From Cupriavidus basilensis (lineage in GTDB: Bacteria; Pseudomonadota; Gammaproteobacteria; Burkholderiales; Burkholderiaceae), in the NCBI RefSeq assembly GCF_029335485.1, contig NZ_JARJLM010000216.1:1-39316 (forward strand): a stretch of 39,316 nucleotides of DNA. Direction: 5' to 3'. The notes under the pieces are model-generated. The model had not been told where the DNA came from, made no database searches, and saw nothing but the letters and a program-made list of their open reading frames with translations. Made by a program: the position numbers and the translations under genes. Shown here in pieces: positions 25,406 to 34,342 of the stretch. Positions within the stretch are counted from its first letter, which is position 1. Each line of letters opens with the position of its first letter.

Positions 25406-26179
25406 ATGGAAGCCCAGAACTTTACTTTGCGGAAATACTTCGACCGGATCGGTTTTCAAGGATCCGGCGAGCCGGATATGGAAACCGTCGCCGGGATGAT
25501 GCGGTGTCAGATTTTCACGGTGCCCTTCGAGAACCTCGACGTACAGGCGAAGAAGGCTGTCTCCCTGGTCCCGGAGGAGATCGTCGGGAAAATCCTGGAC
25601 CGGCAACGGGGCGGCTATTGCTACGAGGTGAACGGCATCTTCGCGATGGCACTGCAGGCGCTGGGCATTCCCTATCAGTTCGTTGCGGCCAGGCCCATGT
25701 TCTACCCGGTCAAACGGCCCAAGACGCATATGGCGCTCGTGCTGACGGTGAACAGCCAGCGCTGGCTGTGCGACCTGGGCTTCGGCAGCTATGGGATCCG
25801 GGCGCCGATGCGGCTGGATCAGATCGACGTGGAGGTAAGACAGGATGGCGATACCTTCATGCTGAGCCGGACGGACGCCGGGGAGTACCTGCTGAAGGCG
25901 CTGGTCGACGGCGAATGGACCAACCAGTATGCATTCGACCTCTCCGCACAGGAATGGATCGACTTCGTACCGGCAAATTACCTGAACTCAACGCATCCGG
26001 ATGCGATTTTCGTGCAGAAGCTGCTGATCGTCCTGCACAACCCGGAAGGCCGGAAGATCCTCCTCGGCGACACGCTGAAGACCGTGGCCAATGGCAAGAC
26101 CACGGTGCAGGCCATTCGTCCGGATGAGCGTGTTGCCGTCTTGTTCCGCGAGTTCGGGCTGGAGGCCGCGGCAGCCTGA
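25406..26179 (+). CDS. nat: Arylamine N-acetyltransferase
   Basis: A 257-residue cytosolic enzyme that transfers acetyl from acetyl-CoA to arylamines, hydrazines or related amines through a thioester. The cysteine-protease-like triad is complete: C72 in RGGYCYEVN, H108 in KTHMAL and D123 in LCDLGFGS. Other family blocks are MMRCQIFTVPFENLDVQ and the C-terminal half of the typical fold. The length is close to the usual 260-280. The ATG lacks a clear Shine-Dalgarno. It is probably a single-gene unit with its own promoter overlapping the 30-bp palindrome upstream. It is unrelated to the acyl-CoA operon in direction and function. Confidence 0.92.
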   Translation: MEAQNFTLRKYFDRIGFQGSGEPDMETVAGMMRCQIFTVPFENLDVQAKKAVSLVPEEIVGKILDRQRGGYCYEVNGIFAMALQALGIPYQFVAARPMFYPVKRPKTHMALVLTVNSQRWLCDLGFGSYGIRAPMRLDQIDVEVRQDGDTFMLSRTDAGEYLLKALVDGEWTNQYAFDLSAQEWIDFVPANYLNSTHPDAIFVQKLLIVLHNPEGRKILLGDTLKTVANGKTTVQAIRPDERVAVLFREFGLEAAAA

Positions 26180-26210
26180 GGTGCCGGCGGGCGCCCAGCG
26201 GCCAGGGCGG

Positions 26211-26375
26211 TCACGGATGGCAGCGGCCCGCGGGCGCGCTCGCCGCGCGCTTTCCGAACAGCAGGATTTCATCCGCAACCACCTGGCGCAGCGTTGCCGG
26301 CCCCGATGGCATCGGTACGAACACGCTGTCGGCCATGCCGGCCGGAGAGCCTTCAATGTCTCGCCGGGCAGGCAT
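26211..26375 (-). CDS. Possible 54-residue small protein overlapping the DUF6881 gene
   Basis: A short frame starting with ATG inside the 3' end of the DUF6881 gene (23-base overlap) and ending at a TGA at 26211-26213. The product starts MPARRDIEGSPAG, continues with VFVPMPSG and ADEILLFGKR, and has codon use like real genes of this window (mostly G or C at third positions). There is no good Shine-Dalgarno, though coupling to the preceding gene is possible. I do not recognise it. It could instead be the 3' remnant of a decayed gene, which would fit the LysR remnant nearby. Confidence 0.3.
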   Translation of the reverse strand: MPARRDIEGSPAGMADSVFVPMPSGPATLRQVVADEILLFGKRAASAPAGRCHP

Positions 26376-26640
26376 ATTGCAGCCAGAGCGCCTCGAAGAT
26401 CTCGCAGGTGATCGCCACGCCGTCGAATTCCGGGTCCGCGTTGATCTCGTCGAGATAGGGCACGGGCACGATTCCGAGACTGGTATTTTCCGTTTTCAGG
26501 TATGCACTCGCGAAACCCACGTCTCCGTTCGCGAAGAATTCCAGTTTCCGCGTTTCGTAGCGTTCGCCGTCAAGCTCCGACACGAGGCGAACCGGCTCCG
26601 ACGACAACTCGTGCGTCCAGGCGACATCGATGTATTCCAC
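26353..26640 (-). CDS. DUF6881 family protein
   Basis: A 95-residue protein of unknown function. From a GTG start at 26640, with GGAGG four bases upstream, it begins VEYIDVAWTHELSSEPVRLV. It continues with SELDGERYETRKLEFF, GDVGFASA, GIVPVPYLDEINADPEFDGVAI and a final EIFEALW. This order matches the DUF6881 family as I know it. A longer in-frame extension upstream to 26889 is low-complexity and crosses the LysR remnant, so I reject it. There is no signal peptide. The adjoining sequences are a gene remnant on one side and a possible small overlapping gene on the other. Confidence 0.7.
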   Translation of the reverse strand: MEYIDVAWTHELSSEPVRLVSELDGERYETRKLEFFANGDVGFASAYLKTENTSLGIVPVPYLDEINADPEFDGVAITCEIFEALWLQYACPARH

Positions 26641-26695
26641 GGAGCCTCCGTTCAGGTTAATGCATGCCGGTCCAACGCAAAAAGCGGGCACTTCG

Positions 26696-26850
26696 CTAGC
26701 GGCGCGGCTGCCAGCGCGACAGGGTTGGCCGCAGCCAGTCGTGGAACCGGCCCGCCGCTGCGCTCCTTGCCGTTGCATCCCGATAGACGAGATAGTATGC
26801 CAGTTGCCCCTGGTGACGGACCGATCCATTGCACCGGACGCATCGCCTGC
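26696..26850 (-). pseudogene. 3' remnant of a GcvA-type LysR regulator gene
   Basis: On the minus strand the frame ending at the TAG (26696-26698) reads RHQGQLAYYLVYRDATARS and then FHDWLRPTLSRWQPRR. This is the usual C-terminus of GcvA-like LysR proteins (typically AYYLVYP, then F-x-x-WL). The match fades about 45 codons upstream, and a neighbouring frame carrying MRPVQWI may continue it through a frameshift. No helix-turn-helix is found nearby, so only the tail survives. The upstream boundary is approximate. This indicates past deletion or insertion between the DUF6881 gene and the exported-protein gene. Confidence 0.6.
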
Positions 26851-26998
26851 TGATTCGGCGGGATCGACGCATTCAGACCGCCGATGCACTAGAATCCCGC
26901 ACTCCGCCCCCCTCTGTCCGACGACATTGGCGGCCCGCTTCGCTTATTGCGAGGCATGCCAAACCATGGCTTGATCGATGCGCAGGTCCAAGGCTTAT

Positions 26999-28318
26999 AT
27001 GCGTGCATTGCTATTGTTGCTGATCGCACCCGTGCTGTGCGCCCTCCAGGCGGGTATGGCGGCAGAGTGCCGGCCCGGCCCCGGCGCCCCCCCCGTCGAC
27101 ACGCCGTACAACGGGTATCAGCCCACGGGCTACAAGGGCGCGCTGGAGCGCGACGCGCTCTGGTTCCGGTCCGTCGCCACCGTCAGGCAGGCGGACGCCT
27201 CGACGCGGTATGTCCTGAAGCGCCAATCCGCGGCGCGCCGGCAGCGGTACGAATCCATCGAGCCCGTCATGCTCGGCGGCAACACCTTCGGCTTTGCCGC
27301 ATACCGGGACGGCTGCGGCACGCTGCTCAATGCCGATGGTGCGTCGCTGGGCGTGGCGCCGTTCAATGGTATCGAGACTGACTATCCCACCGAAGGCATG
27401 CCGGAGCGCGGCGCACGTTTCAAGCTATCGTTTTCCGACGGCACGGACAGCGACTACGCCTACGTCATGTTCGTCAACGGACGCATGCGCGCCATGTCCC
27501 CGCACCACTATGTCTCGAGCTATTCGTATAGAGACGTCAAGACCTCGGGCGTCATCCCGCCTCATCTGCGGATAGTGGCGACCGCGTCCACCGGCGCGTT
27601 GGGCGTACTCGATATGGCTACGCTGCAGGAGGTGCTGATGCCAGAGTGGCTCGGCATCGGCGCGCTGAGCGATGCGTCGGTCCTTACCCCGGACGGCCAC
27701 GCCGTCACCACTTATCTGGTGGCGGCCGGCAGTGCGGGACTGCGTCTGCACACGCTCGGCGGCAAGGCGATAGCGCTGCCCCGATTCGATCAGGCGCGCC
27801 TGGTCTACGACTGGTTCTCCTCCCCGGACGAACGTGGTCTGCCCAACCCGGCCGTCATCGAGACCATCGACACCACGGCCAGAACCTGCCGGATCTATAC
27901 CGTGAGCCTGAAACCACTGCTGGACGATGCCATACCGCTACCCAGCCGGGGAACATGCCTTGCCCGCAGCCGGCCGGCCGGGCCTTATTTCATGTTTTCC
28001 GACAAGAGCGGAAAGACCCAGGTCTATCGCAAGGAATTCGCCGGCAGCGAGGGCAAGCTGGTCAGGACGGCAACCGATGTCGACGGCGAATTCACCTACG
28101 GGTTCCGCACCGGCGTGATGGTGCTCAAGAGCACCCGGACCGGTACCGCATCGTATCGGCTCGTGGATGCGCAAGGCGAGACGCTTGGCGGCATGCCCCT
28201 TTCGGGCTTCCGCGATCTGGGCTGCGGTTTCGTCCAGGTTCAGCGCGAAGGGAAATGGTGGTCCCTGCGTGAAGATGGTCAGCTGTCGCCTGAACTAGGC
28301 TATCCGTTCAGCTGCTGA
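26999..28318 (+). CDS. Exported protein of unknown function
   Basis: A 439-residue protein with a clear Sec signal peptide (MRALLLLLIAPVLCALQAGMAAEC, read in two parts, cleaved after about residue 22). The mature part is rich in short beta-strand units ending in KWWSLREDGQ and similar, reminiscent of WG-type or beta-propeller repeats. I do not recognise a family. Several cysteines in the mature part suggest disulphides and a periplasmic or extracellular location. The ATG at 26999 has AAGG five bases upstream; an ATG at 26978 would add seven residues without a ribosome site. The gene converges with the ankyrin-repeat gene, only 64 bases between their stops. Confidence 0.75.
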   Translation: MRALLLLLIAPVLCALQAGMAAECRPGPGAPPVDTPYNGYQPTGYKGALERDALWFRSVATVRQADASTRYVLKRQSAARRQRYESIEPVMLGGNTFGFAAYRDGCGTLLNADGASLGVAPFNGIETDYPTEGMPERGARFKLSFSDGTDSDYAYVMFVNGRMRAMSPHHYVSSYSYRDVKTSGVIPPHLRIVATASTGALGVLDMATLQEVLMPEWLGIGALSDASVLTPDGHAVTTYLVAAGSAGLRLHTLGGKAIALPRFDQARLVYDWFSSPDERGLPNPAVIETIDTTARTCRIYTVSLKPLLDDAIPLPSRGTCLARSRPAGPYFMFSDKSGKTQVYRKEFAGSEGKLVRTATDVDGEFTYGFRTGVMVLKSTRTGTASYRLVDAQGETLGGMPLSGFRDLGCGFVQVQREGKWWSLREDGQLSPELGYPFSC

Positions 28319-28382
28319 CGAGGGCATCTTCAGATCCATGCGGATAGCCGGGCGCGAAAACGCAAGGCTGAATGAGCGATCT

Positions 28383-30917
28383 TCAGCGAACGGCGACGCT
28401 CGCGGCAGCGCGCCGCGCCAGCTCGTCGGCACGAACGCCGGCAAAGGGCCAGGCGCGCGCGGTCATGCTCATGTCGCAGTTGCCGGCCTTGGCGGCACCC
28501 TGCATGACATGGCGGACCGCAGCCGCCATGTCCGGACTGATAGCCTTGCCGGCATTGCCCAGCTGCCACGACAGCACATCCGCCACGGCCATGCCGCAGC
28601 GCTGCGGGTCGCGGTACAGCGCGGCGTCGTGCTCAAGCAGCATCTTCACCTTGGATGACTGGTCCAGCTGCATCATGATCACCAGCGGCAGCGCGTCGTT
28701 CTGGTCCACGCCGTTGATGCGCATGCCGCTGTCGCTGCGGTCGGTCTGGTCGGCACCCGCCTTCAGCCACGCCAGGTACAGGTCATCCGGCAGCCATGGC
28801 GCGCTCAGTGGCGCGATCGCGTTGTCCTTCAGGCCTCGCGGACTGTTCTGGTATTTCAGGCTGACGCCGGCGGCAACCATCCGCTCGGCCACGGCACGCG
28901 CGCTGGCGCGCAGACCGTCCCAGGCAGGACTATCCTTGCTGGCTGCCGCGCGCGACTCCATGTCGCTCCACATACGCAGCAGAGCCGACAGCGGCTCGCT
29001 GGTGAGCGGCGCCGCCGGCTTGCCCGAAGCCTGCACCAGACGGTCCACCAGCGCTGGCTGCAAGTAGCGCGCGGACAAGCTCAGTGCCTCGTCCAGCCCG
29101 TTGCGCGCCACGGCGTCCCTGCCACCATAGCCGCCAACCGAAGGGTCCGCGCCACGATCCAGCACAAAGGCCACGCGCTCCGGAATGGCAAGGGCCACGC
29201 CCGGTTTCAGCTCGCTGCTCGACTCGCGCAGCGCATCGAGCAGCGGCGTTTCCCACATGACGCGGTTTCCATAAATGAGCCAGATGTAGGCCGCGTTGAT
29301 GTCGGCGCCCTTGGCCAGCAGCTGATCCGCAAACCAGCGCGTGCGGAAGTTGCTGATGGCCGCGTGCAGCACGGTGCGGCCCTTCTCGTCATGCGTGCGG
29401 GGATCAGCGCCGTGGGAGAGCAGGTACTCCAGCGTGGCGCGATCGTCCCCGTAGTAGGACGTGCGCCACATCAGCAAGGGTGTGCCGTTGTAGTCAGGCG
29501 CCTCGATCGACGCGCCCGCCGCCAGCAGCATATCCGCGATGGCATAGCGCTGCGCCAGGGGGCGCGTATCGCGCCCGTCCGGCATGGCGCCCGCCAGCAT
29601 GGCCCGGCGCGGGCCCGGTCCGTCAGCCTTGGCGCCCGCGGCCAGCAAGGTGCGGACGATGTCTTCCTGCTTGTGGTACACCGCCGCGCCAAGCGCCGGC
29701 ACGCCATGCTCGTTGACCCCGTCCGGATCCTGGCCGCGCGATAGCTGCGCGCGCACCGCGTCCAGATCGCCGGCCTTGATCGCCTGGAAAATCTCCAGCC
29801 GCGGCCGGCATGTGGCCGGGGTCAGCTGCTTCTCGTCCAGCGCGGTGCCGATACGGGCCGCCACGTTGGACGGGATGGCATGGTTCGACGCCAGCCGCAG
29901 GCTGCAGTACTGGCGGTAGTCCTCACGCGCCAGCGCCAGGTAGTAGTCGCGCTTTTCCGTGTTGCGCTCGCGCTCGCGTTGCTGCCAGCGCGCGTCCGCG
30001 CGGTTCAGGTAGGCGGCGATGCGCGACGGGTCCCGGCGCAGCACCTCGCCCAGGATCAGGTCGGCCTGGGCGGCATCGCCGGTCTCGGCCAGCCAGAATC
30101 CATAGTCGTTCAGGGCGACCAGCGTGTCGGGGTATTCGCCCTTGGGATCGATCTCGCGGTAGTCCTGCTCCATGACGAAGGTGCGCAGCTGCGCCAGCGC
30201 GCGGGCGAATTCCGCGGTCTTTGCGCGGGGAATGGCACGCGCCGCCTGGTGCAGGGCCCGGAAGGTCGCCAGCGTATCGACCGGTGAACGCTGCACGAAA
30301 CGCAGTTCGGCCGGCAAGGCCGTCAGGCGGCTCGGATAGCGCACCAGGGCTTTGCCCAGCGTGGCCATGGCCTGGGCCTGGCGTGCCGCGTCCCAGGGGC
30401 GCGTGCTGGTCACCGTCGCAGCGCCGGCGTCGGCGCGCACCGTGATGGCTTCGCCGGCGGGGTCAACCAGGTAGCCGTTCACCTGCTTGCCGTCGACATC
30501 GTTGTAGGTATAGGCCACCCAGTAGAAGGTCTCGTCGCCCCGGGGCGCGGTGACGGACACGTTTTCCTCGCGCGCCGGGCGCCATGCACCCGGGTCGATT
30601 GCCAGCGCCGGCGAGCGGAACGCCAGCGTGGACCTGCTGCCTTCGCGCAGGTAGCGATAGAAGAACAAGCGGTTCTCGACCTGGCCGACCAGCAGCGCAT
30701 CGCGTGCGTTCTCGGTGCCCCACACACGCCGTTCCGGCTCGTTCAGGGGATAGCGGCTCAGGCGGATGGCTTCGATGGCCGCGCCGATATCATGCGCCAG
30801 CGCGGGACGCGGAATGCCTGCGGCGCAGGCAAGCGCCAGCGCCGCGGCGCCGAGCAATCGGGAAATCCGGGGAACGCGGCGGCCCTGGGAATGGGCGATG
30901 GAAGGAATTCGGAGCAT
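28383..30917 (-). CDS. Exported ankyrin-repeat protein
   Basis: An 844-residue protein with an N-terminal signal peptide ending ALACAAGIPRPALA (about residue 41). A TPR-like helical pair lies at about 270-320 (DYGFWLAETGDAAQADLIL, LRRDPSRIAAYLNRADARW). Ankyrin repeats run from about 385 to 600 (for example PALGAAVYHKQEDIVRTLLAAGA and GRTVLHAAISN). The repeats suggest protein-protein contact in the periplasm or outside the cell. No enzymatic domain is recognised. The start ATG has no obvious Shine-Dalgarno; it was chosen because the signal peptide follows. The gene runs towards the unknown exported protein gene, and the two may be functionally linked or simply both accessory. Confidence 0.78.
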   Translation of the reverse strand: MLRIPSIAHSQGRRVPRISRLLGAAALALACAAGIPRPALAHDIGAAIEAIRLSRYPLNEPERRVWGTENARDALLVGQVENRLFFYRYLREGSRSTLAFRSPALAIDPGAWRPAREENVSVTAPRGDETFYWVAYTYNDVDGKQVNGYLVDPAGEAITVRADAGAATVTSTRPWDAARQAQAMATLGKALVRYPSRLTALPAELRFVQRSPVDTLATFRALHQAARAIPRAKTAEFARALAQLRTFVMEQDYREIDPKGEYPDTLVALNDYGFWLAETGDAAQADLILGEVLRRDPSRIAAYLNRADARWQQRERERNTEKRDYYLALAREDYRQYCSLRLASNHAIPSNVAARIGTALDEKQLTPATCRPRLEIFQAIKAGDLDAVRAQLSRGQDPDGVNEHGVPALGAAVYHKQEDIVRTLLAAGAKADGPGPRRAMLAGAMPDGRDTRPLAQRYAIADMLLAAGASIEAPDYNGTPLLMWRTSYYGDDRATLEYLLSHGADPRTHDEKGRTVLHAAISNFRTRWFADQLLAKGADINAAYIWLIYGNRVMWETPLLDALRESSSELKPGVALAIPERVAFVLDRGADPSVGGYGGRDAVARNGLDEALSLSARYLQPALVDRLVQASGKPAAPLTSEPLSALLRMWSDMESRAAASKDSPAWDGLRASARAVAERMVAAGVSLKYQNSPRGLKDNAIAPLSAPWLPDDLYLAWLKAGADQTDRSDSGMRINGVDQNDALPLVIMMQLDQSSKVKMLLEHDAALYRDPQRCGMAVADVLSWQLGNAGKAISPDMAAAVRHVMQGAAKAGNCDMSMTARAWPFAGVRADELARRAAASVAVR

Positions 30918-30992
30918 CCGGGACTGAGCAGAGTGATAGGCGGGCCGATGATACCCTCCGCTCGCTCGTCAACGCCAGGGGCTGCTTACGGG

Positions 30993-32573
30993 CTATTCCC
31001 CCAGCCGATCCGCCCGTACGATGACGGGACCGATGAAGCTCAGCTTGCGCCGTGAGGCATTTGGCCCGTAGGGCTGCATCTTGAAGTGGGGCCGTCGCCA
31101 GTGGCTCCTCATCTCACGCATGCCGCTGCCCGTTGGTGCTTTGGGTGCCGCTGCCGGCTCCGCATCCAGCATCGCAGGGCCGACGACGTGACGGTCATAC
31201 AACTGTTCAATCTCGGCGAGCCGGGCCGTACGTTTGCGTCCACCCAACCCTCTGAAGTTCCTCGGCGCATTCGTGTAGGCGCGGTCGTGCACGATATGCG
31301 CGTCACGGACGGTCAGATACAGCAGCATCTTGATCGCGTAAGCAAGCGCACCCCGCCAGTGTTGGCGTATTTCCTCGCTGTCTGCCATCGGTTCGCGGAA
31401 CGCCTCATCCAGCAGTTCGCAGATCGTTCGCTCGGGCCGTTCAAGCGATAGCTGGATGGCATCCATCACGACGCTCCGGGTGGCGTCCGCAGTGTGCGCC
31501 CAGGTCACAAAACTGTATGAAGCATCTCCCTGGAAGATGACGATGGCCTCGTAGCTCCCCGGCGCGGCCCACATCGATGGCTCTGGAATGAGACAGAGCG
31601 TGTCGGCAGGCAGTGTTAGCGAGCCGATCGGTACGTCGTCTGCAATGTAGGCGGAACTCAGCAGGCGATGCAGCGCCTGGCTGGGCTCGTAGAACACGCC
31701 ACCTCGAAGATCGAAGGCTTGCCATACGACGCTCTGCGACGCATGCAACGCCAATTCCGGAGCCGATCGCCCTCCCGATTCCGCTGGCAGAAGGCTCATG
31801 GCAAAGTTGCCCGTATGGCTTAGCAGGGACCTGATGTTCCGCGTGCGCATCGCCTCCGTGAGCGTCTCCCCATCCGTATGCGCATCCACCACCTGGCGAA
31901 ACGTCTGCCATGCCGCCAGCGCCCCGGTCAGCCGATAGCGCACTGGTGCCGGCAAGCGTGCGTAGCGCGCCTCATTGGTCTGGATGCTCTTCTCCAATGC
32001 GGGGAGCAGCGCGCCGCGCATGACCGCCACAGTTCTGGCCAGCGCATCGGCGGCAGGATCGAGGGGCACGCCATGTGGCTCGGCCAATGGCGTGCGGCCG
32101 CGATGTTTCGCATAAGACTTCAGGAATGCCTTTTCGTGCCGAACGACGATGTGCAGGGCGGCGGGTTGCATTCGGGCCCGGTCGATCCAGGCAAAATGGA
32201 AGTAGATGCCGGACTTCAAGGTCATGGTCACGCCCGCCCTGGGTTGCCGCATGGTCAACCAATCGATCAGCCCGGGGCGAATGCCAGTCCAAATGTCGAC
32301 GGCGAGCCGTTCGGTCTCGGCCTCGCTCCGCGCTTGCGAAGTGCCAGTCGTAACCCACATCGAAACGCCCGGCAGAATATCCCGGCAAAGGACCGGCTTC
32401 CCGTCGAGCGACCATGACGCCTGCAGCGCGAGTCTGACGAAATCAAACGTGCTGTGACCCGGGCCAGCCGGGATGTCGATACGCCCCCCCTCGCGAATCG
32501 CCAGGTCCGTGATGCCGAACGCTTGGCTACGGGCTTTCGGGGCAGGTTGATAACGGGCGTGCTTGTCGTGCAT
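30993..32573 (-). CDS. Unknown 526-residue protein with AcrVA2-like C-terminal signature
   Basis: A cytosolic protein with no signal peptide and no membrane helix. The C-terminal about 35 residues read RSHWRRPHFKMQPYG, then ASRRKLSFIGPVIV. This recalls the ending of AcrVA2 and its widespread plasmid and phage relatives, where RRGHW is followed by a Gly, Arg residues and W-x-P-x-x-V. The rest shows no domain I recognise. It is longer than AcrVA2 (about 320 residues), so any relation may be limited to the C-terminal module. The ATG at 32573 has GGAGAG seven bases upstream; a longer start at 32768 is rejected. An AT-richer stretch upstream with the dyad CGAG-N6-CTCG (32780-32793) may hold its promoter. 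Confidence 0.6.
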   Translation of the reverse strand: MHDKHARYQPAPKARSQAFGITDLAIREGGRIDIPAGPGHSTFDFVRLALQASWSLDGKPVLCRDILPGVSMWVTTGTSQARSEAETERLAVDIWTGIRPGLIDWLTMRQPRAGVTMTLKSGIYFHFAWIDRARMQPAALHIVVRHEKAFLKSYAKHRGRTPLAEPHGVPLDPAADALARTVAVMRGALLPALEKSIQTNEARYARLPAPVRYRLTGALAAWQTFRQVVDAHTDGETLTEAMRTRNIRSLLSHTGNFAMSLLPAESGGRSAPELALHASQSVVWQAFDLRGGVFYEPSQALHRLLSSAYIADDVPIGSLTLPADTLCLIPEPSMWAAPGSYEAIVIFQGDASYSFVTWAHTADATRSVVMDAIQLSLERPERTICELLDEAFREPMADSEEIRQHWRGALAYAIKMLLYLTVRDAHIVHDRAYTNAPRNFRGLGGRKRTARLAEIEQLYDRHVVGPAMLDAEPAAAPKAPTGSGMREMRSHWRRPHFKMQPYGPNASRRKLSFIGPVIVRADRLGE

Positions 32574-33093
32574 GGGCACTCTCCATCCGAGCCGATTCGC
32601 CGCCGCCTGCCGGCACGACTTCGACCTGCCTGGCAGCTTTCGCCTTGAGCAAGGCCTGCGATCGAATGACTGGATCCAGTACAACATCGTGTCACTAAAA
32701 ACCGCCCGACGCGCTTCGTGACGTCGCGCATTGGGCATCCCAGATGGCAAATCATATAGAGGCAGCACACATCAATTCCCGAGAAAAATCTCGAAATTCG
32801 TAGGATATTTCGCAATGTCCGTGCCGAATGCAGCCAATCACATGCCTTTGGGGCAAGCGCCGGGATAGGCTGCGGTTCTCCGATGCCTGCCGTCGCCGTT
32901 GCCCCTTACGGTCCCTTGAACGAAGAGACAGGTGCTGGAAGTCAGGGTCTTGCGCCAAGACCGGAACGGCGGCAGCGGCAGCGAAGCCATTTCGCCAGGC
33001 CTTCGCGCGCGTCGAAGAAATCGGGGGGAGGATCGCACGCTACCAGGCAGCAGCCCTTTGCCGGATACAATGCGGCAGCGCCTGACCAGTCCA
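32574..33093. other. Intergenic stretch of 520 bases
   Basis: No convincing gene is seen on either strand. The part around 32740-32830 is AT-richer than the surroundings and contains the dyad CGAG-N6-CTCG (32780-32793) followed by CGAA-A-TTCG (32792-32800). It is most likely the promoter region of the unknown minus-strand gene. The remainder (32830-33090) has open frames on both strands, but with mixed codon use and no ribosome sites. Confidence 0.5.
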
Positions 33094-34179
33094 ATGTCCA
33101 ATACCGACCTGATCCCTGATCCATCCATGCACAATCCTGACCGGGCTTTTCTTCTGGGCCCGCTGCTGAAGGGGGTTTCGCGTTCCTTCTACCTCACCCT
33201 GCGGGTGCTGCCCGCCGGGATGCGCGATCCGATCGGCCTGGCGTATCTGCTGGCACGCGCTGCGGACACGATCGCGGACACCACGCTGATTCCGCCGGGG
33301 CTGCGGCTGGAGCTGCTCCTGTCCCTGCGCGGACAGGTCAATGGCGCTGCAGACGAAGGCGCGCTGGTGCGGCGCATGGCGGCGGAAGTGGCGGGGCAGC
33401 AGACGCAGTCGGATGAAAAGATCCTGCTCGAATCGCTCGGTCCCGCGCTGGCGGTGCTGTCCCAACTGAGCGAGCCGGACCAGGCCGCGGTACGCGAGAT
33501 CGTGACGACCCTGACGGAAGGCATGGAATTCGACCTGCGTACGTTCCCGGACGAATCCTCCGGGCAACTCGTCGCGCTGCGCGAACCGGAGGAACTCGAC
33601 CGGTACACCTACCTGGTCGCGGGATGCGTTGGGGAATTCTGGACCAGGATGACCTACGCGCACATGCCAGGCACCCTCAAAGGCGAGCCCGCTTCGATGC
33701 TGCGCCGTGGCGTGCGATTCGGCAAGGCGCTGCAGATGACCAATGTCCTGCGGGATTGCGGCAAGGACCTGCGTATCGGCCGCTGCTACCTTCCGGCCGC
33801 GATGCTGGACCGGTTCGACCTGACTCCGCAAGACCTGCTGCTGCCGGCGACGTCCCGCCGCGCGCAACCGCTGCTGTTCGAACTGCTCCGGACGACGCTG
33901 GAACACTACCGCCAGGCGCTGGCATACACGCTCGCGATCCCCGCGGGCGCCATCCGGCTGCGGCTGGCCTGCCTGTGGCCGATCCTCATCGGCCTGGAGA
34001 CGCTGCTGCTGCTGGTCCACAACGACGGCTGGCTGGATCCGGCCGAGGTCTCCAAGGTACGGCGCGGCAAGGTGTACCGGATCCTGGCGTGTTCCGTACC
34101 GCTGGCGGCATCCGACAAACTGCTTCGCACCTGGGTTGAGCGGCTGATGGGGCGAATCGAAGCGCGGCTGCAAGGCTGA
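33094..34179 (+). CDS. Squalene/phytoene synthase family protein
   Basis: A 361-residue prenyl transferase that condenses two prenyl diphosphates head to head. Both Asp-rich magnesium sites are present: DTIAD (D58, D62) and DCGKD (D221, D225) within QMTNVLRDCGKDLRIGRCYLP. SRSFYLTLRVLP near the N-terminus is the family entry motif. It looks closer to farnesyl-diphosphate squalene synthases than to HpnC/HpnD pairs. No hopanoid or carotenoid genes lie in the window, so it is isolated. The start is uncertain: ATGs at 33094 and 33127 (the latter giving MHNPDRAF) both lack clear ribosome sites. An extension upstream to 32932 is unlike the family. Confidence 0.88.
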   Translation: MSNTDLIPDPSMHNPDRAFLLGPLLKGVSRSFYLTLRVLPAGMRDPIGLAYLLARAADTIADTTLIPPGLRLELLLSLRGQVNGAADEGALVRRMAAEVAGQQTQSDEKILLESLGPALAVLSQLSEPDQAAVREIVTTLTEGMEFDLRTFPDESSGQLVALREPEELDRYTYLVAGCVGEFWTRMTYAHMPGTLKGEPASMLRRGVRFGKALQMTNVLRDCGKDLRIGRCYLPAAMLDRFDLTPQDLLLPATSRRAQPLLFELLRTTLEHYRQALAYTLAIPAGAIRLRLACLWPILIGLETLLLLVHNDGWLDPAEVSKVRRGKVYRILACSVPLAASDKLLRTWVERLMGRIEARLQG

Positions 34180-34342
34180 CACAGCCCGTACCGGCAGCGC
34201 GCGCCCCAGGCTTGCGGCACGCAGGCAAAACAGCGATACACTTTCCGTTCGTGCGGCTCGGCGGCGTCCGCTCCGGGCGCCGCCCTTTGCGCCGCGATGC
34301 AGCACGGTCCCCCGAATGCCGTGCTGCCGCCAGGAATGTGCC

